Assembly (NCBI GenBank): GCA_037367355.1
Contig: CM074702.1
Span: 1,426,001 to 1,490,000 of the forward strand
From: Neoscytalidium dimidiatum
Lineage: Eukaryota > Ascomycota > Dothideomycetes > Botryosphaeriales > Botryosphaeriaceae
DNA length: 64,000 nt
Reading direction: 5' to 3'
The notes below the pieces were generated by a model, which was not told the origin of the DNA, ran no database searches, and worked only from the letters and a program-made list of their open reading frames with translations. Within the stretch, counting starts at the first letter, position 1, and the number at the start of each line of letters is the position of its first letter. Both the position numbers and the translations under genes were made by a program. This document shows, in pieces, positions 49,475-59,390 of this stretch.

Positions 49475-49483
49475 ATCAGATAA
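49475..49483 (+). promoter_or_regulatory. GATA-factor site ATCAGATAA upstream of NRPS
   Basis: Second exact ATCWGATAA match, 126 bp from the NRPS ATG and in the same orientation as the first copy. The 42-bp spacing is close to four helical turns, so both would face the same side of the DNA. Confidence 0.75.
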
Positions 49484-49808
49484 CCATGTGGTTTAGAGGG
49501 AAAAAAATTATTCTGGAGAAGCTCGGCAAGCCGTCACTGAACACGAGCCTCAGGAAAGCCGCAGCTCTGAGGCAGGCCCGTCATTTGGACGGCCGATGTC
49601 GCGCTTGCTGGACTGGAGCAGCGCAGGCTCGGCGGCCGCGTCCCAGGCGCCCCGGTATGCCACCACCTTCATCATGGCACGGCGGCGATGAACCCCCACC
49701 AGCGGTCGTCAATGCGTGCCGGTGTCATGGTGGCTGCTTGCTGGAGTCGCTGGGCTCCGAAGCGTAGCCGGAAAGAGCGCTAGTCCGGGCAGAGGGTCGG
49801 TGCTCGGC

Positions 49809-49843
49809 GTGGGTGTGGGTGTGGGTGTGGGTGTGGGTGTGAG
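49809..49843. repeat. GTGGGT hexamer microsatellite
   Basis: Between five and six copies of a GTGGGT unit in the NRPS/ligase divergent promoter. It is purine-strand G-rich and could form unusual structure; no function is shown. Confidence 0.8.
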
Positions 49844-50024
49844 GGAGCACGGTCGGCAGAGGATTCGAGGAGATGACGTCTCCACGCAAACCCTGAAATT
49901 GGAGTGCGTGGCTTTGTGGACCGGGGGAGAGCAAGAGAGCGACCGGGGATAGCGTGGGCGGAGCAGGGTCTGCCCGCGGCAGGGGGGGGCCGGGGGGCAG
50001 CGAAGGGGGTGGCCGCCCCCGGCT

Positions 50025-50084
50025 AGCGGATCAGATAGCGGCAATATCCGGGACACGAAACTAGAAGCGGATCAGATAGCGGCA
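50025..50084 (+). repeat. Two 19-bp direct repeats carrying ATCAGATAG
   Basis: Positions 50025-50043 and 50066-50084 are identical: AGCGGATCAGATAGCGGCA. Each has an HGATAR-type GATA core that differs from ATCWGATAA only in the last base. The start-to-start spacing of 41 bp resembles the 42-bp spacing of the exact sites nearer the NRPS. Confidence 0.8.
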
Positions 50085-50211
50085 GCTACCGCGGCCTCAG
50101 TCCCCTCTGTCTCTTTCTCCTTCCCTGTTACTCCATCCAGCGCAGCCACCAACTCAAGCTTCTGCCCGATGTTACCGCGCCCGCCTCGGCTGCCGCCAGG
50201 GCCACGCCATA

Positions 50212-50220
50212 TTATCTGAT
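50212..50220 (-). promoter_or_regulatory. GATA-factor site ATCAGATAA upstream of acyl-CoA ligase
   Basis: Exact ATCWGATAA match on the minus strand, 389 bp before the ligase ATG, in the divergent NRPS/ligase promoter. Confidence 0.7.
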
Positions 50221-50608
50221 GGATCAGAAAAATTCAGCGCCCGCCCCAGAAGCCCCCGGCAGCCCCAGAAGCAATAACGCGCGATCGGCATCGCAGCACT
50301 GACAGTGCCTGACGTTGTCAGTGCCTGGCGCGGCCGCCGCGTGCCCTCCGACTGCGGGCCATGACGATCTCAGCCCTGGCTGGTGTGAGTCCCAAGCTCC
50401 CACACAGCTGCCCGTCCGGCCTGCAGCTCGGAGACCTGGAGCAAAATTGCTGCGGGAGAGAAAAAGGCCGCCATGGTCCAGGCCGGCACTTGCTGGCCCG
50501 CCGCTGAGCTCCGCCCCGGATCTTATCAGCATACATACCTTTTTCTTGTTCCACGGTGCCGAGTGTTTTCCCTGAGAGCAATTCGTCCATAGCACCACCA
50601 TTCTCGCC

Positions 50609-52784
50609 ATGGCCCAGCCCAGCCCCGCCCTGCAGCGTCTGAACCAGACTCTCCATATCCTCGACCCCGCCTCGCGGCCCCAGGGGCTCCAGCTCTCCTT
50701 GGTCCATGGCCCCATTGACCCTCCTCTTCTCAACTTCACCATCGGCGAGCTCCTCGACTTCCAGGCAGAAAAGTATGCCGACAAGGAGGCACTGGTCGTG
50801 TCCTGGACCGGCGCCCGATGGACGTACAACGACCTGAAGGAGCAGAGCATGCTGCTTGCCCGCGGTCTGCTCTCCATGGGCATCAAGCCTGGTGACCGTA
50901 TTGCCATCATGGCCGGAAACTGCGAGGAATATGTTGCCGTCTTTTTCGCAGCAGCAAGAATCGGCGCCATTCTGGTTGTGCTGAACAACACCTACACGGC
51001 CACAGAGGCTACTTATGCGCTGAACCACACTGGTAAGTGGGTTTTTGGTGTCCTGGGCCGGTGTCGGCCTTATTGCCTAGTCTACAGGGACCGATCTCGC
51101 TGACACCCAATCGCAGAGTGCAAGCTTCTGTTTATCCAGTCGAGGATTGGACGCTACGACAACGGCAATCTCGTCGAGCAATTAAGATCAGCGGATTCGC
51201 GCCTGAAGACCCTGCCGTCGTTAGCGCACGTCGTTGCCCTGCGGGAGGAGATCCCTGAGTTTACCAACTACGACAAGTTGATCAGCCTGGGCGACGTTAT
51301 TTCGCCGTATTACCTTTTCCGTGTCGCCAGCACCCTCAACACCCATGATGTATGCAATCTTCAGTTCACTAGTGGCTCCACCGGAAATCCCAAGGCGGCA
51401 ATGCTCACCCATCAGTAAGTCCGAATCAGGCCCGCTGGGCGGACAGAATGGAAGGTCTGGGAACGAAAAAGGAAAAAACTGACGCACCGCACCCCACAGC
51501 AACATCGTGAACAACTCCAGATTTATAGGAGATCGGATGGCCTTTACCTCGGACGATGTACTCGCCTGCCCTCCTCCGCTTTTCCACTGCTTTGGACTGG
51601 TGCTCGGACTTATGGCGTGCATCACGCACGGCAGCAAGATTGTTCTGCCGGGCGAGGTGTTCGATGCCGAAGCGACGCTGCGCGCCGTCTCCGACGAGCA
51701 ATGCACCGCGCTGCACGGAGTTCCTGCCATGTTCGATTCCATTCTCTCGCTTCCGCGCCCAGAAGGCTTCGACTGCAGCAAGCTGAGGACAGGGATCATC
51801 GCGGGGGCGCCTGTGCCGCGTCATTTGATGGAAGGCATCCTGGTTGAGTTGGGAATGACAGAGTACACGAGCAGTTATGGTGAGTGAGACAAGCCGAGCC
51901 CTGAAGGCAGCAGTGGGAGCAGCAAGTTTATCAAGGCCGCTTGCTTCTCCTCCGGGTTGATTCCCCACTTTTCATGCAATCAGCCCAACTACTACGTGGC
52001 TGCGGTGCGGAGAGCATGACCGGCTGACTGCGTAACCTCATCCCGATAGGCCTCACTGAAGCCTCGCCCACCTGCTTCAACGCCCACACCTTCGACACTG
52101 TGGACCGCCGGTTGACCACCGTCGGGACGATCCTCCCGCATGCCCATGCAAAGATCGTCGACAGGAACAACCGCATCCTGCCCGTGGGCCAGCGCGGCGA
52201 GCTGTGCATGGCCGGCTACCAGCTGCAGCGCGGCTACTGGAACAACCCGGAGAAGACTGACGAATGCATGATCCGCGACGAGCAGGGCATCCTCTGGCTC
52301 CACACGGGCGACGAAGCCGTGTTCGACGAGCATGGGTACTGCACCATCACCGGCAGGTTCAAGGATATCATCATCAGGGGTACGCATCCAATCACCTCCC
52401 ACCCGATCACCTTTCCCGTCAACTGACAGCCCCGCAGGCGGCGAGAACATCTACCCCCTCGAGATCGAGGAGAGGCTAGTGGCCCACCCCTCGATCGAGC
52501 GTGCCATCGTCGTGGGCCTCAGGCACAGCAAGTACGGCGAGGTGGTCGGCGCCTTCCTCCAGCGCGCCCCCGGCAAGGAGAGGAGGCTGTCGGACGAGGA
52601 GGTGCGTGAGTGGACGCGGCAGCGTCTGGGCAGACACAAGGCCCCGGCCCATATCTTCTGGTTGGGCGAGGATGGCCTTGACGCCACCGTCCCCATGACC
52701 GGCAGTGGCAAGATCAAGAAGTACGAGCTCAGGAAACTGGGTGATGAGCTTGTCGCTGCCAGGGGCGGTGAGCTAGTGGCGTGA
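50609..52784 (+). CDS. SidI-like acyl-CoA ligase (AMP-binding)
   Basis: ANL-superfamily ligase predicted to activate an acyl group for siderophore synthesis. In Aspergillus fumigatus SidI makes mevalonyl-CoA. Exons are 50609-51032, 51117-51414, 51500-51879, 52050-52379 and 52438-52784 (592 residues). Core motifs: P-loop FTSGSTGNPKAAMLTH, YGLTEASP, LWLHTGDEAVFDEHGY, GRFKDIIIRGGENIYP and the terminal catalytic Lys in TGSGKIKKYELR. The N-terminus reads QRLNQTLHILD, close to a peroxisomal PTS2 (RLx5HL in SidI orthologues), but the His sits one position early. The C-terminus (GGELVA) is not a PTS1. It is divergent from the NRPS, converges with the SidF-like acyltransferase and has GATA sites upstream. 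A generic acyl-CoA ligase is the alternative; context favours SidI. Confidence 0.87.
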
Positions 52785-53353
52785 TCTTTCTTCTGTTGAT
52801 TTGAACCTTAGATCTGATGATTGCTTGGCGTTGGGAATAAAAATCGTGCCCGGGTTGGGCTTGTGATCCTGAGTAGCGATTAGATATCTGGAAATGTTTA
52901 CTAGCGTGTTGTCCTTTAGTTGAGGGACTTGACACATTTTGAAATAACTTGGTGGTACCTTGGAATGCATTTGCCTGGTTGTAGTCAGACACTTATTTAT
53001 CTTGTATGTACAGTACATTTGGCTTTTCATAAATTGCTTAGCTCAGCCTTTAGCTATGCAGAGTACGCAGACACTTGTCTTTTTTGTATACCCGCAGTCC
53101 CGATTACGAATACAAGCACCGCCTTCATACATGAATACTCAAGTCACGCAATGTAATTGAAATCCTGTAAGATTTCATCTGCTTCCATAACATTTTGCTC
53201 ATATTCCTTCGTCAAACCGAACCCTTTGATCAAAAGATTTGGTAATATAAAAAAGCAGCCCTGTAAAAAAAAAAGGTATATACACACAACAAGGGAAGAA
53301 TCAGAAGAAGAAGAAGAGAAAACCACCGACACCCGTCCCGCACGACTGCTGCC
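52785..53353. other. Convergent intergenic region ligase / acyltransferase
   Basis: AT-rich 569-bp interval between two converging genes, with an A-run at 53264-53274. It presumably carries both 3' UTRs. No gene is seen. Confidence 0.5.
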
Positions 53354-54679
53354 CTACAACCTCGCCAGCCGGTCCAAACTCGGGGCCACGACATCCTGGC
53401 CATCCCACGTCAACGGGCACAGCTGGAAGAACTTCTCCCTGCTGCAGGCGACGAAGGCGCTCCGCTTGTGCGGCAGATCGACCAGGCGCATGACGTGGAA
53501 GCCGTGCGCGAAGTCGTACGCCAGCACGGTGCTGTTGACGACCTTGGGCTCGCCGACCAGCTGCATGGTGCGGGGCTCGTCGAGGAACATGTAGTGCATG
53601 AGGCCGCTCCACCAGGCGCTGACGCGATGCGGCCCGCGGAAGCGCGTGTCGCCGACGAGCGAGTGGCGGCCGCGGTCGTGGTCGCCGGCCGGGTAGTGGG
53701 CGCCCATGTGGTCCTCCTTGGCCCAGTAGACCTCGTAGTAGGCGAAGAAGGCGTCCTCGAAGCGGGCCAGGATGGTCAGCACGTGCGGGTCCGCGTGCAG
53801 CCTGCGCAGGTACTCGCGGTGCTGGTCCAGCGTGCCCGTCTCGTTCCAGCCCTTGGCCACGCGCGGGTCGTTCTGCCAGGCGTGGAAGAGGTTCAGGTGC
53901 TCCGGGTTGGTGTAGTCCAGCGCGACCATCGAGAAGTGCTCGCCCAGGTGCGGCACGTACCGGCTGTAGATGACGCTGCCCGGCGCGGGCTTCGCCGGGC
54001 GGACGATGTTCTGCGTGTGCCGTGGCGCCTCCGCGAACGAGACGGTCACGGGCGCCTGCTGGAAGGGCACCGGCGGGAATTGCGCCTCGATGGCGAGCGC
54101 GGCGTCGCCCAGCCAGATGGGCCGCGTTCCCACGGGCGAGCCGGCTCCCTGCCAGAACATGCCCGCGAAGAGGAGAAATTGACCCGTTGGCGGCGGGAAC
54201 TCGCCGGCGCGCGGGTGCTCGACGACGAGGGCGACGCGGCGCATCTCGTCGCCGATGTCCTGCCATTGCGGGCCGGACAGGACCAGGCGGATGCTCTCCT
54301 GCTTGTGGTGCAGGGTGACGAGCGCGTAGGCGACCAGCCAGAGCTGTGCGACGGAGGGTCGCGAGCCCGTCCAGCGGATGGTGGTGGCAGGCGTGCGGCG
54401 GGCGCGCGCCCACGAGCTGTTGTCCGAGTCTTTGAGATTCGAGATGTCATCGTGCTTCAACTCGGACCATGTGAGGTCGCTCTTGTGCAGCTGCTGCGGC
54501 AGCGGGCGGGCATTCTTGTGCGGCTGGTTCTTCGCGGGCTGGATGGTGTGCTGCTTCAAGCCGTCGTCGTAGGCGCCGACTTCGATGACGTACGTCGTGA
54601 GCCAAGGGTGCGGAAGCTTGAGTTGCAGCGGCAGCTTTAGCTGCGAGCTTGTCGGAGTCGGTTCGACTGCTGGTGGCAT
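53354..54679 (-). CDS. SidF-like N5-hydroxyornithine acyltransferase with PTS1
   Basis: GNAT-type acyltransferase of the siderophore family that includes SidF, SidL and bacterial IucB/RhbD/AlcB. It is predicted to acylate N5-hydroxyornithine and so complete the hydroxamate. A single exon of 441 residues (A. fumigatus SidF is about this size). The C-terminal half has the family signature: HLNLFHAWQNDPRVAKGWNE, EYLRRLHADPHVLTILARFE, FFAYYEVYWAKEDHMGAHY, then GDTRFRGPHR and FHVMRLVDLPHKRSAFV. The last three residues are ARL, a good type-1 peroxisomal signal, as in SidF and unlike a cytosolic acetyl-transferring SidL. The ATG at 54679 is the first in frame. Codon use is strongly GC-biased. An ATCAGATAA site lies 504 bp upstream. 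Confidence 0.88.
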   Translation of the reverse strand: MPPAVEPTPTSSQLKLPLQLKLPHPWLTTYVIEVGAYDDGLKQHTIQPAKNQPHKNARPLPQQLHKSDLTWSELKHDDISNLKDSDNSSWARARRTPATTIRWTGSRPSVAQLWLVAYALVTLHHKQESIRLVLSGPQWQDIGDEMRRVALVVEHPRAGEFPPPTGQFLLFAGMFWQGAGSPVGTRPIWLGDAALAIEAQFPPVPFQQAPVTVSFAEAPRHTQNIVRPAKPAPGSVIYSRYVPHLGEHFSMVALDYTNPEHLNLFHAWQNDPRVAKGWNETGTLDQHREYLRRLHADPHVLTILARFEDAFFAYYEVYWAKEDHMGAHYPAGDHDRGRHSLVGDTRFRGPHRVSAWWSGLMHYMFLDEPRTMQLVGEPKVVNSTVLAYDFAHGFHVMRLVDLPHKRSAFVACSREKFFQLCPLTWDGQDVVAPSLDRLARL

Positions 54680-55182
54680 GGTGGTGCCTGTCCGGGCTGG
54701 GATTTCCGCGCTGCGAGCAAGAGCTGGGGAAAGGAAAAGCAAATCGCAAAGAGTTAAGGTTATGGGAGGAGGGACGACGAGCACGCACAGCAATTCAGCG
54801 CCGAAATAAGGCGGGAAGTAGTCGAACAGCTGCTGCTCCCGCAGCTGCTGTCCATAACTTTTTTTGCCGGCCTGGGCGGACTGACAGTCGGTAAAGCCGG
54901 TACGTGCGGAGGTACAGTGTACGTCTCATGCAAGCTGATGGGTGCTTGGGGCGTCAAAGCTCCCACTCCAGCTCTCGTTGTCCTCGGGCAGCGAATGTGT
55001 GCGCTCGGTCGGCAGCAGCCCGCAGCCAGAAGCCCGCGGCCAAGACGCCACTTTGCGCATGCCCGGCGATCTGCTCCTCTCGTTCCGTCCTCCCTAAAAT
55101 GGCACCGACCAGGACCAGGCCGACTGCAACCCCTGGACACAAATGCCGCGGACCCGGTGCCCAGATTAGATGGGTCGCCATC

Positions 55183-55191
55183 TTATCTGAT
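55183..55191 (-). promoter_or_regulatory. GATA-factor site ATCAGATAA upstream of acyltransferase
   Basis: Exact ATCWGATAA match within CGCCATCTTATCTGATCACC, in the only promoter interval of the minus-strand acyltransferase gene. Confidence 0.65.
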
Positions 55192-56918
55192 CACCCGCCT
55201 GATGCCTTCCGTGCTTCCCTCTGTTTCTGTTTCTTCCAGTCTCCACATCGCCTCGCTTCCCAGCCCTGCTCGAGAAAGGATCGCCGGTTTTCCTCCGATT
55301 GCTACCTGCCGTGCCCCAGTTTCCAGAGAATACGTAGAAAATCTCTGTTCTAAATACGAACGATCAGCGATGCGCGCGCTTCGGCAATTCGGAGAGACGC
55401 CATCACACGAGCAGCTGTTATACAGCAATCTTGGTGGATGGCTTACACACTCTTGCCTGCTTATTGATACATGGTCTGGCTACTGCGGAATACGGCGTCG
55501 CTGCATATATGCAGGATTTCTCATTAGCTTTCAAGCTTCTTCTACGTGGGGACGGCTTGTCTCAGCTGACAAGGTTTTTCTTTCCTTGGCCTAATCCCTT
55601 ATCCTCTGATATCGGCGATAGCGGTAGAAGAGATCGGCGGTAAACACGGTGGCCGATTTTAAGCGCCGGGCGTGTTGCGAGCCTCGCAATGAGCGGAATG
55701 TTCCCGCACATCAGCCTTGCCACCGGTGACGGTCAACCCGCCATCCAGCCCCCTTGGCAACACATATATTTGACGGCAGCAATTCGGGAAGGTGCTTATC
55801 ATGCCTGCTGTCCATCACCCGTAGCGTAGTTCCATCTCTGATTATCCTTTACTCCTACAGAATACCCCAGCATCAGGTCGTCTCTTACCTCAACATTGCG
55901 AGGCTCTAGGTTGGCCGAAGCGTAATAACGCTAGCCCGTGGTTTTGATGTGCAACGATCAGAACTCGGTCCGGTCGGTGGTTTGTACAAGACTCCATCGT
56001 ATTTTGCCTTTGGGGAATATTTGATCTCACTGCAAAAGGCCGTTATAACCGAGTGCTTCCTCCGAAGACCATGTTGAAATGGCCGTTCAGATCATTGCAC
56101 ATAGCGGTAGGGGCGGCCACATAATAATACTTTCGGATCCGTAACAAAGGCCGAGAATGACTAGTTAAAAGTCCGTGACGATCCTCCGAGCTTAAAAGGG
56201 TGCGCTCGTTTTTACGTACTGTGATGGATGCTGGCGGTGGAAAATTGCCGAGCACTGCAGCACATAGTGAGCGAACGGGGCCGCCTCGATTCAAGCGAAT
56301 GGAAAGTATTTGTCGAAACCAGGTGACTTACCATGGCAACATGGTCTGGGATGATGGAGGGGCCATCTACCTTGACACGTACTTCAAAATCGACGTCGAG
56401 CTGACCATTTTCAGGACGCCCAAGCATTGACTGTGTCTTTCTCGGGCTACGTCTCACCAACGCTTTCATTAGCTTCGCCACCTGTATGTTAAGTGACACA
56501 GGAAACTTCGCCGGCCACGAGACTTTCGAACGTGGAGATGATTTTTCGTTAGCGCACCTTTGCTCCTATAGGGGTTAAATTATTATGTAGGATGACACTA
56601 CAGCAGAGGAATCCTGCAGGAGCCAGTCGCTGCAGCGAGGACTTGCACACCGAGCAGCCGAGATTCTCGCTCCGCTTTATGACTACTGTAGACATGAAAC
56701 CAGCCGAAATCCATCTCAAATGGCGCGTAATATGAATCCTTCGCTCATACTGTGAGATCCCATCTCTTTTTTTTTTTCTAAGTACGAGGCGGCTCCGCTC
56801 CCAAACAGAGAGTTATTTTTGATACGAGGCGTCAATTAAACAAGGTCTAAGGAAGAAAATCAATGTATACGAAGTACATAATGAGAAGAAGACGTGCCGG
56901 AACTCTCAAATTACGGGG

Positions 56919-56920
<2 letters not shown>

Positions 56921-56950
<30 letters not shown>
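56921..56950. repeat. (GT)15 dinucleotide microsatellite
   Basis: Thirty bases of uninterrupted GT followed by a TTGGGGGGG tract, in non-coding sequence downstream of the oxidoreductase gene. Confidence 0.9.
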
Positions 56951-56953
<3 letters not shown>

Positions 56954-57174
56954 GGGGGGTTTGTTTGCGGCCACACTGCTCCTCAGCGCGTTTATTATTG
57001 TAGCTGCAACGCTGAGAGGCGGCGCCAAACACTAAGTTCAAATCGAACACAGATGTAGGAAGGCTTATCATGCAAGCGAGCATTGTATTATCCGAGGTCA
57101 ATGCATAATAATGGTATACATAGGGCAGGAATACGGCTTAGACCAAAAGGAGATGTCGCATTCAAAAGGACCGT

Positions 57175-58719
57175 TCAAGCCGTTTCCACAGACGGCTCTG
57201 GATCAGACAAACCGAGAAACCTTAAGGTATCTGAAGCAATTCAAATTAGTCAAAAGTTATATTTCTGGAAATCCAAGCAACTTACTGGCCCAACCTAAGT
57301 CATTGCCGAAGACCTCCGCCATTCGCTCCGGGCCCCACAACACTCCCTTGTCGGGATGATAAGTTATCGCTGATGAGCCTATCGCAAGGGCCATCATCGG
57401 TGCGACCTCAGGAAAATCCGCAGTCTCAATGTCGACGGTAGGGTCATCTTTCTTCAAGATGGCATTGAACAGATTCGCGGCTGCAACATGACCCATGACC
57501 ATGGCAGGTCCAGCGCGCTTGATGCCGGACCAATAGCAGATGTCACCGGCAGCGAAGTGGCGGTCTGCATTGGGAATACCTTTGAGCGCCATTCTGGTCA
57601 CCAATATCAGTTGGATTGCAAGACATATGATCTGCGGGTCAGCTTACTGAGAGGTGACCTGGACGTAGCCTTCATCATCAACGGCATCACGTGGCAGGCA
57701 TTCGGTGTTCGGTGAAAATCGAGAAGCAGCCGGGAAGACATAACCGGCGTTGATCACTCTACCATCGGTAAGAGTGATCTTGGAGAATTCATCTTCGGTA
57801 TTAACGCTAGCGCGTTGTCCAAGAACGACTTCAACACCCATCTCCTCCAACATAGTGGAAGCTTGGGTCTTGAATTCAGAGGGGAGCGGCTCATTGGACA
57901 GCAATTCATCGCGCGAGTGGATGAGGATCACCCGGTTGTGGGGATGGTAGCTTTTGATTTCTCCCGCGAACTCGATCCCAACGGCGCCTATTTGTCGACG
58001 TAATTAGTGGTGATCCGCGGGGATCAACAGGATCTGATTAGATACTGACCTCCGCCAATGACCACCACCGTGCTACTTTTGGCGACCTCGATGCCGGCAA
58101 TATGCTTTTGAGCCTCAATCACGTAGTTCTTGAACGAGTTGGCCTTGGGGACAATGGGCCATTCTCTTCGCGAGCCAGTGGCCAACAGTAGATAGTCGTA
58201 GTTGAGAGAGACTTCTTTATTGCCATCCTCGTAGTCAATGAATGTGGCGGACAAGGCCTCAGGGTCGATGTGCTTGATGCTCCCCTGACGGATGGTCAAC
58301 TCATTGCGCTTTAGACGCCACATGGCCTTGTAACGCAGCCAGGATGGCTCGACGGAGGCCTTCGCCACGTGGGCAAGCGGAGCTCCAACTGAGTGGACTG
58401 TAGAGAAACCATGATTCAGTATGACCGTTGTCTTATTTGAAAAGCTGACTTGAGGATGATGATACGTACAGAAACCATCGCGCTCATCTATCAGCGTGAT
58501 CTCAACCGGCTTCTTCGGGCGTGGATTGGGTGCATCCGACTTGGAGTCGCCGTAGACAGGGCGGACTGGCTTGCCATCGAGGCCGTTGAGCAAGCCGAGA
58601 ATTGCAGCGACACCGGCGTAAGCCCCACCGACGACAACGACGCGATGCTTTGGTGCATCAGCCGCGGGGGTGTCGGTCACGCCGTTGCTGGCGGGGGCGG
58701 GGACTGCGCTGGGAGCCAT
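57175..58719 (-). CDS. AIF/AMID-like FAD-dependent NAD(P)H oxidoreductase
   Basis: Pyridine nucleotide-disulphide-type flavoprotein related to AIF/AMID (apoptosis-inducing-factor-like) oxidoreductases. Exons are 58470-58719, 58050-58397, 57648-57987, 57286-57593 and 57175-57230, joining in frame to 433 residues. The FAD Rossmann motif VVVVGGAYAGVAA lies at about 26-40, the ATGSR segment at about 145, and the second NAD(P)H Rossmann motif VVVIGGGAVGIEFAGE at about 192-208. The FAD-binding NADRHFAAGDICYW block is near 320-335. No redox-active CxxC is seen, unlike true disulphide reductases, and there is no clear signal peptide. It is divergent from the siderophore transporter with a GATA site between them, which points to a role in iron handling. 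Ferrisiderophore reduction is a guess. The fourth exon start (57593) and the small last exon are the least certain parts. Confidence 0.85.
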
Positions 58720-59060
58720 GGCAGGCGGAGTGGACGCAATCGAACCAGGTCCAAGTGAATTGCCCAGAAAGTCGGGAAGGGCGGCTCAAGGGAGTTAGTT
58801 AACTTGGTGCGCGCAAGGCCACGGCCTTTTCTCTCAGGGCGCCATTTCAGCAGGCGGACATCAGTAACAGGCGCCGAGCAGCGGTCGGTCGGCAGCGAGC
58901 ATAGCGAGGGTCGGCGGCGGACTGCGGTGGGCCTTGTCTGGAATTGCAGCGCGGCAAAGAGGCTGTCCAACCAGCGAGTCAGGCGGGCGGATAATGTGGA
59001 TGTTGGAAGGGGGTGGGAGTGGGCCCGCAGCCAAGTGTCGATTTAGAGTGGCCGTTTAAG

Positions 59061-59069
59061 TTATCAGAT
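59061..59069 (-). promoter_or_regulatory. GATA-factor site ATCTGATAA between oxidoreductase and transporter
   Basis: Exact ATCWGATAA match (plus strand TTATCAGAT), 322 bp from the transporter ATG and 342 bp from the oxidoreductase ATG. Confidence 0.7.
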
Positions 59070-59185
59070 CCGCTGAGCTCGCTTGGCCGCCGCCCGTCAA
59101 TGCCGCGAAAAGTCCGGTGCCTGCCGATGCCTGTCGGCCGACACTGTGACGGCGCCTGCACGTTGCTTGTGCGCGCGCTTTCGCT

Positions 59186-59205
59186 GCCATGCCATGCCAT
59201 GCCAT
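59186..59205. repeat. Fourfold GCCAT tandem repeat
   Basis: Four perfect GCCAT units in the leader side of the transporter promoter, preceded by alternating GC (gcgcgcgc). No function is inferred. Confidence 0.8.
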
Positions 59206-59390
59206 GCTTGCCAAATGAAACACTTGCAAGGCCCGCGCTTCGTCTCCTTCCTCCAAAGTCGCTACCTACTGCGTAAGCAGCCGCGTACGCTTTCTCAGAC
59301 TCTTACCTTTCTCGCATCTTGCATACGCACATTCGCAAGTCGACTTTTCGCTAATTTATCAATCAATACTGCTCGTGCTCTTAGCTTATC

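Larger units (their letters stand above)
49350..50608. promoter_or_regulatory. Bidirectional control region, NRPS / acyl-CoA ligase
   Basis: This 1.26-kb divergent interval holds three exact ATCWGATAA sites (49433, 49475, and 50212 on the minus strand). It also holds two copies of a 19-bp repeat centred on ATCAGATAG (50025 and 50066), a GTGGGT microsatellite (49809-49843) and a G-rich tract (49981-50015). Such density of GATA elements fits common iron control of both genes. Open frames in it are shadows. Confidence 0.65.
54680..57174. other. Long intergenic region with one GATA site
   Basis: This 2.5-kb interval separates the acyltransferase start from the 3' end of the oxidoreductase. It carries an exact GATA site at 55183, a T-run at 56767-56778 and a (GT)15 microsatellite at 56921. 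A minus-strand open frame around 56212-56499 is the only coding-like piece; its family is not recognised. A decayed or unrecognised gene here cannot be excluded. Confidence 0.45.
58720..59390. promoter_or_regulatory. Divergent promoter, oxidoreductase / siderophore transporter
   Basis: This 671-bp interval lies between two genes read outward and contains one exact GATA site (59061-59069) roughly in its middle. It also has a fourfold GCCAT repeat at 59186-59205. Its position allows joint control of both genes. Confidence 0.6.

Noticed and set aside
53301..54413. 370-codon minus-strand frame overlapping the acyltransferase
   Set aside because: Shadow of the GC-biased acyltransferase gene in another frame; very rich in Ala, Arg and Pro, with no domain.
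56921..56950. (GT)15 tract as part of a mobile element or array
   Set aside because: A simple microsatellite with no flanking inverted repeats or target duplication.
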